Shown one piece after another: positions 1-5,353 of a DNA stretch of 5,353 nucleotides; the first letter of the stretch is position 1; every line of letters starts with the position of its first letter. The notes beneath the pieces were generated by a model that did no database searches, was not told the DNA's origin, and worked only from the letters and a program-made list of their open reading frames with translations. Made by a program: the position numbers and the translations under genes. The stretch is from an uncultured Phycisphaerae bacterium (GTDB lineage: Bacteria > Planctomycetota > Phycisphaerae > Phycisphaerales > SM1A02), in NCBI GenBank assembly GCA_913046275.1, contig CAJWSE010000077.1, forward strand, positions 1-5,353, in the 5' to 3' direction.

Positions 1-479
1 AATGCGGGTCGTATAAATTGCTTTGCAATTCCGTACTCAATCATTTTCATCAGGGGGTTGAAATAACCATCAACATTTACAATGCCTATTGGTTTTTTGT
101 GATCACAAAGCTGCCGCCCAACAAGAACCTCAAAGTATTCTTCATACGTTCCTATGCCGCCGGGTAGAACAAGGAATGCGTCTCCGCGTGCCATCATAAT
201 GGCGCGACGCTCTTGCATAGTTTTTACGACAATGAGTTCATCGCAGGATTCGTTTGCTTGTTCATGTTCGACAAGTTTGTCAGTAATAACGCCAATAACT
301 TTTGCCCCTTTAGTTGAGGCAGCGGTTGCAACTTCGCCCATTAAACCTATTCGCCCACCACCATAAACAAGTTTGCATGACCGATTTGCAATACCTTCTC
401 CTACATTTTTAGCACATTCGTGGAACGAGCTGCTTAGATTTGTCGATGAACCACAATACACTGTTATTGATGAAATCAT
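1..479 (-). CDS. LOG family protein (nucleotide 5'-monophosphate phosphoribohydrolase type), partial at the left edge
   Basis: The first 159 residues are present; the C-terminus lies beyond base 1. Seen: a Rossmann-type start (SSITVYCGSS, residues 3-12), the glycine motif YGGGRIGLMG (39-48), then MQERRAIMM (88-96) leading into PGGIGTYEE (106-114). The last is the PGGxGTxxE signature of LOG/TIGR00730 proteins, once annotated as lysine decarboxylases. Characterised members are cytosolic enzymes that hydrolyse cytokinin riboside 5'-monophosphates or related nucleotides to free base and ribose 5-phosphate, using the Arg and Glu of these motifs. Family members are usually about 180-200 residues, so perhaps 20-40 are missing. 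The ATG at 479 comes 4 bases after the dsbD stop, which implies one transcript and probably translational coupling. A GAGG lies at 495-492, inside the end of dsbD, rather far from the ATG. The family call is secure; the in vivo substrate cannot be read from the sequence. Confidence 0.93.
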   Translation of the reverse strand, partial: MISSITVYCGSSTNLSSSFHECAKNVGEGIANRSCKLVYGGGRIGLMGEVATAASTKGAKVIGVITDKLVEHEQANESCDELIVVKTMQERRAIMMARGDAFLVLPGGIGTYEEYFEVLVGRQLCDHKKPIGIVNVDGYFNPLMKMIEYGIAKQFIRPA

Positions 480-483
480 TTTG

Positions 484-2409
484 TTAACGTGCCTCATTTA
501 TAGCATTAATAATTTGGTCTACCGTGTAAAAATCACCTCTAAACGCTTCTTCTCCATCCGACCCAAGCACAATCAAGAGTGGTATCCGTAAGCCACCAAC
601 GTCATTGAGTAATGTATTGCCAAGTACATTGTTCCCAGTAAGGTCTACTTTGATTGGTGTGACATCAGCAGCTTCAAGTGCTTCTACAACTCGAGCACTG
701 TGAAGAATGGTTGACTCCAGTGCTTTGCAGTTCAGACACCATTCAGCAGTAAACTCGATCACAATTACGTGGCCATCTCGCAAATTTTCTGCCAGAATTT
801 CTGGCGTGTAATATTTCCAGTTAATCGGCCCCTCATCAGTTAGTCGAGCACCACCAAAGATGGCAAGCAGGGCGATGAATACACCGAGGCTAGCAAATGC
901 GATTCGTATGACAGATTTCGTTGCAATTTTTAATGCTCTCCAAGCGAGCCATAAACCTGCGCAAGCAACACAAGTCGAGACGATCCAAAGATACAACCGT
1001 GATGGCGGTGTACCTTCTTGTTGAAGTATCCCACTTAGCCCAACGCCAACGAAGTATATTGCAGCAGCAAGCATGAGTAATCCCATCACTTGTTTGATTA
1101 ATTCACTCGCCGCGCCTGCTCTTGGCATCTTCTCAACAAGATGTGGGAATGCAGCAAGAATGAGGTAAGGCACAGCCATACCAAATCCGATTGCAGCAAA
1201 GACACTTAAGGTGACCTCGTGTGATTGTGTCGCAGCCCAAGCTGCAGCTGCTCCCATAAAAGGAGCAGTGCATGGTGTGGAAAGAACAGCAGTCATGATT
1301 CCAAAAAGGAACGATCCAAATGCTGAGTCTTGTTTTGGATTAATGTTGTAGACAAATTTTGGAAGTTGAATTGAGAATAGCCCACCCATTCCAACCGCCA
1401 TTATGCCTATAAAAGTGCCTAAAACTATCGTAAATGCTGGGTACTGGAAGAGTTGATTTGTGGCAGTAAATCCACTAATGAGTGCGATTGCTAAACCAAT
1501 ACCGAGCCACAGCGCCATGACGCCAAGCATCATCCAAACTCCAAGGATGAGTGTTTCTTTTCGGTTTCCTGCATGCGCGCTTAGACCCATGATTTTGATA
1601 GGAATGACTGGAAGGACACAGGGCGTTAGATTTAAAAGGAAACCACCGCCTATAGCGATAAGTAAAAGCAGAATGATGCCAAATGGTCCCGAGGCGTCTA
1701 ATGTGAATGAAAGTCCAAATGCGTCAAACAAAATCTTATTGGCGTTCGGGGCTTTCACCCCCGCATGAATTTTGGCAAACACAGAAGTGTTAAATTGATT
1801 AAACGTCTCGCTATGTGTTGTTAGAGTGCTTGCATTTTTTTGTGCAACTATGGTTATTGGTACATTAATGCCATAGGTATCCCAGTCACTGCCCATATCA
1901 GGTGTTGGCGTCGAACGTAAACACGATGTGTCATCGCATGCTTGAAATATCACTTTAACCTTTGCACTCGTTATCCCTGGAGTGGCATCGGATTTAATAG
2001 TAATAGGTACATAAATTACCGCAGTATCTTCAAATACAGCATAATCAACTTGCGCTCCTGTAAAGCCGACTTGCACGACTTTTGGTATTGGCCATTGAAT
2101 GTATCCAAGGTGTGGTTCGATTGGGGAGTTAGCTGGCACTTCAACTAAAACCTCTGTAGCAATATAATCTTCAGAAACTCCAAGTTCTTCTGGTATTTTT
2201 GGGTTGTTTGTATGAGTATGCCAATGTTCTTCATGATGCAATGTAATTGCAAGAATGGCATCGCCCCCCGGCGTGACTTCGTTTGGGGTCATTTCAACCG
2301 AAACAGCAACTTTATCCCTCGAATCGTGAAATTTGCCAGGCTGAGCAAATGACATTTCTGAGAAGAATAGGCACCAGAGCGCTAAAAATAAGGTTTTTGT
2401 GTATTTCAT
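484..2409 (-). CDS. dsbD: Thiol:disulfide interchange protein DsbD (protein-disulfide reductase)
   Basis: 641 residues, complete. DsbD passes electrons from cytoplasmic thioredoxin across the inner membrane to periplasmic thiol partners such as disulfide isomerases and cytochrome c maturation proteins. Seen in order: signal peptide, residues 1 to about 22 (MKYTK, hydrophobic core, SFA/Q); periplasmic alpha domain, about 30-190, with its cysteine pair C158 and C163 (CDDTSC); hydrophobic membrane core, about 240-520, with the paired redox cysteines C264 in LTPCVLP and C380 in STPCTAP; C-terminal thioredoxin domain, about 530-641, with EWCLNC (C558, C561) and a probable cis-proline P610. All three redox pairs are present, so it should be active. 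The frame stays open upstream to a TTG at 2538, but the ATG at 2409 is chosen because the signal peptide follows at once. No clear Shine-Dalgarno precedes it. The next gene starts 4 bases after the stop. The shorter CcdA-type family is excluded by the alpha and thioredoxin domains. Confidence 0.95.
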   Translation of the reverse strand: MKYTKTLFLALWCLFFSEMSFAQPGKFHDSRDKVAVSVEMTPNEVTPGGDAILAITLHHEEHWHTHTNNPKIPEELGVSEDYIATEVLVEVPANSPIEPHLGYIQWPIPKVVQVGFTGAQVDYAVFEDTAVIYVPITIKSDATPGITSAKVKVIFQACDDTSCLRSTPTPDMGSDWDTYGINVPITIVAQKNASTLTTHSETFNQFNTSVFAKIHAGVKAPNANKILFDAFGLSFTLDASGPFGIILLLLIAIGGGFLLNLTPCVLPVIPIKIMGLSAHAGNRKETLILGVWMMLGVMALWLGIGLAIALISGFTATNQLFQYPAFTIVLGTFIGIMAVGMGGLFSIQLPKFVYNINPKQDSAFGSFLFGIMTAVLSTPCTAPFMGAAAAWAATQSHEVTLSVFAAIGFGMAVPYLILAAFPHLVEKMPRAGAASELIKQVMGLLMLAAAIYFVGVGLSGILQQEGTPPSRLYLWIVSTCVACAGLWLAWRALKIATKSVIRIAFASLGVFIALLAIFGGARLTDEGPINWKYYTPEILAENLRDGHVIVIEFTAEWCLNCKALESTILHSARVVEALEAADVTPIKVDLTGNNVLGNTLLNDVGGLRIPLLIVLGSDGEEAFRGDFYTVDQIINAINEAR

Positions 2410-2529
2410 GGAACTAATTGGAAGGGTACCCGATTGCGGAGAGTTGCGTTCTGTGCTCAAGGGGAATACTCTGTACCGATTCAAGAGCTTGTCGGTGTAG
2501 ATGGCTCGATTTTTAAGAGGAGTGTCGTA

Positions 2530-2577
2530 ATGATCCAAGATGGATTCTTACAACTTTTTTTTCGTTATGACTGCTAA
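2530..2577 (+). CDS. Possible 15-residue leader peptide upstream of nusA
   Basis: A tiny ORF, MIQDGFLQLFFRYDC, starts with ATG at 2530. An AGGAG at 2518-2522 lies 7 bases before the ATG, the best ribosome binding site in this intergenic region. Its TAA stop (2575-2577) falls in the loop of the hairpin at 2567-2587, and a terminator follows about 115 bases on. That arrangement recalls ribosome-dependent attenuation leaders, and the peptide contains Phe-Phe. The link to regulation is inference. The frame is open further upstream, to a TTG at 2434, and a chance ORF of this length is quite possible. Confidence 0.3.
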   Translation: MIQDGFLQLFFRYDC

Positions 2578-2587
2578 TTGCAGTCAT
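2567..2587. repeat. Perfect 8-bp inverted repeat (hairpin or operator)
   Basis: ATGACTGC (2567-2574) and GCAGTCAT (2580-2587) are exact reverse complements around the 5-base spacer TAATT. In RNA this gives a stable hairpin; as DNA it could be a dimeric repressor site. It is not a Rho-independent terminator on either strand: the plus strand has no T run after it, and the minus strand runs into A residues. It overlaps the stop codon of the small candidate leader ORF. Confidence 0.6.
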
Positions 2588-2622
2588 CCCGTGACACTGA
2601 TCCTTCCTTTGGAGGAGCAGTT

Positions 2623-2647
2623 GTGATTTAGGAATTTTCTAAATCAC
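2623..2647. repeat. Perfect 9-bp inverted repeat in the nusA leader region
   Basis: GTGATTTAG (2623-2631) and CTAAATCAC (2639-2647) are exact reverse complements around a 7-base A+T-rich loop, GAATTTT. No T run follows on the plus strand, so it is not itself a terminator. It may be an RNA hairpin in the nusA leader or a protein-binding palindrome. Its role is unknown. Confidence 0.6.
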
Positions 2648-2690
2648 GTTAGTGCATTTTGCACAGGCAATCGTTAAGCGGTTGGTTCAT

Positions 2691-2715
2691 GGGTTCGCAG
2701 TGCGACCCGTTTTTT
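2691..2715 (+). terminator. Rho-independent terminator upstream of nusA
   Basis: The G+C-rich hairpin GGGT(T)CGC-AGT-GCGACCC (2691-2708) has seven base pairs with one bulged T and a 3-base loop, and is followed by G and six T residues (2710-2715). This is a standard intrinsic terminator on the plus strand only. No annotated plus-strand gene in the window ends before it, so it would stop a leader transcript heading into nusA or shield nusA from upstream transcription. The GCAC at 2661-2664 could pair with GTGC at 2700-2703 inside the hairpin, a possible but weak antiterminator pairing. Confidence 0.85.
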
Positions 2716-2761
2716 AATTAATAGATAACAGCATAAAAAGTAAACAACTAAACAATTAAAT

Positions 2762-2766
2762 AAGGA
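2762..2766 (+). promoter_or_regulatory. Ribosome binding site of nusA
   Basis: AAGGA ends 8 bases before the ATG at 2775, at normal Shine-Dalgarno spacing within very A+T-rich, probably unstructured, sequence. It supports the chosen nusA start. Confidence 0.85.
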
Positions 2767-2774
2767 ATAGACTT

Positions 2775-4118
2775 ATGAATAAAGAAGCACTCGAAATAAT
2801 AGACACAATTGCAAAGCAGCGAAAGATTGAGAAAACAGTCATAGTTGCCGATTTAGAACAAGCAATGGTGAGCGCTGCTCGTAAGCATTTCAACTCGCTT
2901 GACACTGAAGAGTTTTCTTGCAATATGGATATGCTTTCTGGGGAAATATGCATCTGGCGCCACCTCGATGAGGGTGCTGTCGAGATTCCACTTGAGGAGC
3001 TCGGTCGAATTCCAGCGCAAACATTTAAACAAGTGATGATTCAGAGGTTCAGAGAAGATGAGCGATCCGGTATTTTTGATGAGTATATTGACAAAGCAGG
3101 CGAGTTAACAACCGGTGTTTGTAGTCGGTATGAGGGTGGTTCTCTCATTGTTCAACTCGATAAGCTTGGCCGAGTTGAGGGATTTATGCCACGTTCAGAG
3201 CAAATTCCAGGCGAGCAATTTCGACCAGGTGATCGTGTGCGATGTTTTATCTTAGATGTTCGTGATACGGGCAGTCAAGTAAAAATAGTTCTCTCAAGAA
3301 GCCACGCAGACTTTATTCGTCGTTTATTTGAAGCAGAAGTGCCTGAAGTTCAAGAGCACGTAATTGAAATTCATGCGATGTCTCGTGAACCAGGCTTTAG
3401 AACTAAGATTGCGGTAACTTCTAACGATTCAAAAGTAGACCCTGTAGGTGCCTGTGTTGGTGTGCGAGGGAGTCGAATTAGAAATATTGTCGAAGAACTT
3501 GGTGGTGAAAAAATAGATATAGTTAGATGGAATGAATCAAGTCAAGTACTTATTTCGAATGCACTTAAACCAGCAGAAGTGGATGAAGTGAGCCTCTGCT
3601 TTGAACTTGGAAGAGCAACCATTATTGTCCGAGATGATCAATTATCACTCGCAATTGGTCGGCGCGGCCAAAATGTACGCCTCGCTGCGCGTTTGACTGG
3701 TTGGGACATTGATATTTTAACTCCTGAAGAGTATCAAAAAGGCCTAGAAATTCTTTGGGATTCACTGAAACCAATTGAAGGTGTGACAGAAGAAATGCTT
3801 GACCGAATGGCAGCAATGGGCATTATTAGCATTTTCGATGTTGAAGAAATTGGACGCAATGTTTTGGAAGAAGATCTTGAGTTTTCAAAACAGATTTCGG
3901 ATCGCATTGTTGATCGCTCAGTTGTCCGTTCCAAAGAAGTTACGGTAGAGCAAGAGGCTGCAAAAGCAGCCGAGGCTGAACGAATCGCTGAGGAAGAAAA
4001 AGTCGCCGCAGCGGTGTTAGATATTCAAGTGGATGATGCAACCGAAGCGGTTGCAGATTCCATCCTCAATCTTACGACAGAAGAAGATTTAACAATTACA
4101 GAAGAAAGCAACGACTAA
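2775..4118 (+). CDS. nusA: Transcription termination/antitermination factor NusA
   Basis: 447 residues, complete. NusA binds RNA polymerase and nascent RNA, promoting pausing and intrinsic termination or, with other Nus factors, antitermination. Seen in order: polymerase-binding N-terminal domain, about 1-105, ending in AQTFKQVMIQRFREDER; S1 RNA-binding domain, about 108-175 (TTGVCSRYEGG to VKIVLSR); KH1 with GVRG at 229-232 (GSRIRNIVEELGGEKIDIVRW follows); KH2 with GRRG at 295-298 (SLAIGRRGQNVRLAARLTGW). After these come one helix-hairpin-helix-like repeat, about 318-385 (IEGVTEEMLDRMAAMGI), and an acidic Ala/Glu-rich tail. The N-terminal domain is about 30 residues shorter than in E. coli between SGEICIW and EIPLEELGRI, and only one C-terminal repeat is visible where E. 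coli has two. A good ribosome binding site precedes the ATG, and infB follows after 27 bases. The identity is certain. Confidence 0.98.
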   Translation: MNKEALEIIDTIAKQRKIEKTVIVADLEQAMVSAARKHFNSLDTEEFSCNMDMLSGEICIWRHLDEGAVEIPLEELGRIPAQTFKQVMIQRFREDERSGIFDEYIDKAGELTTGVCSRYEGGSLIVQLDKLGRVEGFMPRSEQIPGEQFRPGDRVRCFILDVRDTGSQVKIVLSRSHADFIRRLFEAEVPEVQEHVIEIHAMSREPGFRTKIAVTSNDSKVDPVGACVGVRGSRIRNIVEELGGEKIDIVRWNESSQVLISNALKPAEVDEVSLCFELGRATIIVRDDQLSLAIGRRGQNVRLAARLTGWDIDILTPEEYQKGLEILWDSLKPIEGVTEEMLDRMAAMGIISIFDVEEIGRNVLEEDLEFSKQISDRIVDRSVVRSKEVTVEQEAAKAAEAERIAEEEKVAAAVLDIQVDDATEAVADSILNLTTEEDLTITEESND

Positions 4119-4134
4119 TCAATCTTTTGATTAT

Positions 4135-4138
4135 GGAG
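4135..4138 (+). promoter_or_regulatory. Ribosome binding site of infB, fixing a GTG start
   Basis: GGAG in TATGGAGATAACAC lies 7 bases before the GTG at 4146. The nearby ATG at 4133 overlaps this site and reads only six codons before a stop, so GTG is the credible start. Confidence 0.8.
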
Positions 4139-4145
4139 ATAACAC

Positions 4146-5353
4146 GTGGCTAAAAAAGCAACGAAAACGAGAGTCCATCACATTGCAAAGAAGCTTGGAG
4201 TAGGTTCTAAAGACATCATTGCAAAATGCACTAGCGAGGGAATCCCTGATATTACTGGGCATATGTCAGCTGTTTCTGCAGGCCTTGAAGCAACAATCAC
4301 AGAATGGTTTAGTGATGGCGAGAAATCATCTTCTTCAGCAGTAGAAACTGCGGAGAAGGTGAATGTGACAAAGGCAAAAGCCAGAGCAAAAAAGAAGACC
4401 AAGAAAAAGACAACTAATCAGCTAGGCGCCAGAGGTGAAGCCAAAACACAATCGGGTGAATCTACTACTTCTCAAGATAAAGGTGAAGCAGCAGTTAAAC
4501 CAGTTGGTCGCAAAATGGATACTCCAGTCAAAGCAAAAATGTCTGGTCCGCGCGTTATTCGAATAGAAAAACCAGAACCAGAACCGGCACCTCGTCAGCC
4601 ACGGCGAAAACCTGGTGTTTCTTCGCCGCGTGGTGGCGCAGGCGTGGGGGTACCGCAGCAACAGATGCCCCCGCCGCAGCAAGACGCTGGACGTGGTTCT
4701 AGAAGGAACAAGCGTCGGTCAAACCAAGCTGGTGCAGCTCCAAAGCAGGGTGAGCGCGGTTCACGGAATCCTGGCCAAGGCGGCGACAAGAGCGACTCAA
4801 ATTGGCGAAAACAGGATTTGCTAGAACGCGAAAATCGTTTGAGGCGAAGTGGTGGTTTTTTTCGACAAGCGCGGCGTGATAGTCAAAAACGCACTGATAA
4901 GCCAGCAGAAAAAGCAAAAACACTTAAACAAACAGGCGGTGTGGTTCAAATTTCTGCACCAATTTTGATTAAAGAACTTTCAGCATCAACCGGCGTAAAG
5001 GCAAATGAAATTCTAAAAAAGCTTTTATTAGATGGAGTAGCGTCCACTGTTAATGACACGATAAATACAGAAAACGCAATAGAGTTAATGATGGGATTAG
5101 GCATCGAGCTGGAAGTTATTGAAGCAAAAACGAACAAACCTGATTGGGTTCTTGCACCTCAAGTAACATCTCCTTTGCGCTCTGCGAATGACATCTGGAA
5201 TGCTCTGTTAATCGCCAAAACACAAAAATATGATTCTTTATTCTCCTGTAGCATTGTGGAAGATTTGTTTTTCTGGGAAGATGTTTCCGGAAGGTTAGAA
5301 AGTGTGAACTATGATTGGCAGAATCGTAAAATACGGCAAAATGCACCTAAACA
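4146..5353 (+). CDS. infB: Translation initiation factor IF-2, N-terminal part, running in frame into a cytidylyltransferase-like segment; open at the right edge
   Basis: 402 residues are visible with no stop. IF-2 is the GTPase that brings initiator tRNA to the small ribosomal subunit and promotes subunit joining. Seen: a first IF2_N domain, about 8-55 (RVHHIAKKLGVGSKDII to AGLEATITEWF); a basic, low-complexity linker, about 56-262, rich in Lys, Arg, Pro, Gln and Gly, as is usual in bacterial IF-2; and a second IF2_N domain, about 264-329 (QISAPILIKELSASTGVKANEILKK in two parts, ending LGIELEVIEAKT). After that the G domain with GHVDHGKT should come. Instead, from about residue 330 the sequence matches acylneuraminate cytidylyltransferases. 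The identity as infB up to about 5132 is firm from domains and from its place 27 bases after nusA. As shown the product could not be a working IF-2, because no GTPase motif appears before the window ends. Confidence 0.9.
   Translation, partial: MAKKATKTRVHHIAKKLGVGSKDIIAKCTSEGIPDITGHMSAVSAGLEATITEWFSDGEKSSSSAVETAEKVNVTKAKARAKKKTKKKTTNQLGARGEAKTQSGESTTSQDKGEAAVKPVGRKMDTPVKAKMSGPRVIRIEKPEPEPAPRQPRRKPGVSSPRGGAGVGVPQQQMPPPQQDAGRGSRRNKRRSNQAGAAPKQGERGSRNPGQGGDKSDSNWRKQDLLERENRLRRSGGFFRQARRDSQKRTDKPAEKAKTLKQTGGVVQISAPILIKELSASTGVKANEILKKLLLDGVASTVNDTINTENAIELMMGLGIELEVIEAKTNKPDWVLAPQVTSPLRSANDIWNALLIAKTQKYDSLFSCSIVEDLFFWEDVSGRLESVNYDWQNRKIRQNAPK
5133..5353 (+). pseudogene. Acylneuraminate (CMP-sialic acid synthetase-like) cytidylyltransferase fragment fused to IF-2
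   Basis: Residues 330-402 of the infB frame. Seen: NKPDWVLAPQVTSPLRSANDI (330-350 in the frame), then YDSLFSCSIVED (362-373), a Trp at 377 and NYDWQNRKIRQNAPK (388-402). TSPLR preceded by KPD and a hydrophobic strand, then D-S-hydrophobic-F/V-S and an R-x-Q motif, is the central part of NeuA-type enzymes, which activate sialic-type nonulosonic acids with CTP for surface glycans. The N-terminal nucleotide-binding part (Arg-Gly-Gly-Ser-Lys type motif, about 80-90 residues) is absent and the C-terminus is off the window. As it stands it is a headless fragment, so catalysis is not expected. The family call is from motif recognition; the exact sugar is unknown. The boundary at 5133 is approximate to within a few codons. 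Confidence 0.6.

Larger units (their letters stand above)
2410..2774. other. Divergent intergenic region between dsbD and nusA, with a probable structured nusA leader
   Basis: No recognisable protein-coding gene lies here, and rimP, often upstream of nusA, is missing. On the plus strand it holds a candidate 15-codon leader ORF (2530-2577), an 8-bp inverted repeat (2567-2587), a bulged TCC/GGA stem (2601-2616), a 9-bp inverted repeat (2623-2647), a small GTGC/GCAC hairpin (2652-2664) and a Rho-independent terminator (2691-2715). The stretch 2716-2774 is very A+T-rich and leads into the nusA start. I see no strong promoter. Weak candidates are, for dsbD, TTGGAT (2538-2533) with TAAAAA (2515-2510) 17 bases apart on the minus strand, and on the plus strand TTGTCG (2489-2494) with TTTAAG (2512-2517), also 17 apart. 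Both are poor matches to consensus. An A/T run at 2554-2562 could act as an upstream element. Overall this looks like regulatory DNA; details are inferred. Confidence 0.7.

Noticed and set aside
154..591. Plus-strand ORFs opposite the LOG gene and the dsbD end
   Set aside because: The minus-strand frames carry clear conserved motifs; these are antisense shadows.
484..2538. Long form of dsbD starting at 2538
   Set aside because: That start is TTG with no clear ribosome binding site. The extra 43 residues precede a typical signal peptide that begins at the ATG at 2409.
2533..2562. ATCCA-AGA-TGGAT hairpin followed by a T run as a terminator
   Set aside because: The stem is only 5 bp and A+T-rich, and 8 bases separate it from the T run, so it does not fit an intrinsic terminator.
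2590..2715. tRNA or other known structured RNA gene before nusA
   Set aside because: No cloverleaf can be formed with the expected T-arm and anticodon arm; the GGTTC-like bases belong to the terminator stem.
4912..5131. 10-base direct repeat AAGCAAAAAC as an attachment or transposition target site
   Set aside because: It falls in A-rich, lysine-coding sequence where such repeats arise by chance, and no mobile-element gene or terminal inverted repeat is present. It is kept only as a possible misassembly or recombination spot.
4178..5346. Several minus-strand and alternate-frame ORFs across nusA and infB
   Set aside because: They overlap well-supported genes, have odd compositions (for example runs of Phe, Cys and Arg opposite the basic IF-2 linker) and lack recognisable domains or ribosome binding sites.

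Overview
The window holds conserved housekeeping genes from a bacterium of moderate to low G+C. Going by the IF-2 N-terminus, the short NusA N-terminal domain and the DsbD sequence, a Planctomycetota-like (perhaps Phycisphaerae-like) or other environmental bacterium is my best guess. That assignment is inferred from remembered family features, not from a search.

Left half, minus strand: a two-gene unit reading leftwards. dsbD (2409 to 484) encodes a complete membrane thiol:disulfide interchange protein with a signal peptide, a periplasmic alpha domain, a membrane electron-transfer core and a C-terminal thioredoxin domain. Four bases after its stop begins a LOG-family (lysine-decarboxylase-like nucleotide phosphoribohydrolase) gene that runs off the left edge.

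Middle, 2410-2774: a 365-base divergent intergenic region. On the plus strand it carries a possible 15-codon leader ORF with a good ribosome binding site, several hairpins including perfect 8-bp and 9-bp inverted repeats, and a convincing Rho-independent terminator only about 60 bases before nusA. This looks like a structured, possibly attenuated, nusA leader. rimP, which often precedes nusA, is absent.

Right half, plus strand: nusA (transcription termination/antitermination factor) followed 27 bases later by infB (translation initiation factor IF-2, GTG start), the classic nusA-infB pairing. The infB frame is normal through both IF2_N domains. At about 5133 the protein changes without any frame break into the middle of an acylneuraminate (CMP-sialic-acid-type) cytidylyltransferase, and the expected GTPase domain does not appear before the window ends. 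This in-frame junction is the most unusual thing here. A misjoined assembly or a recent rearrangement is more likely than a functional fusion.
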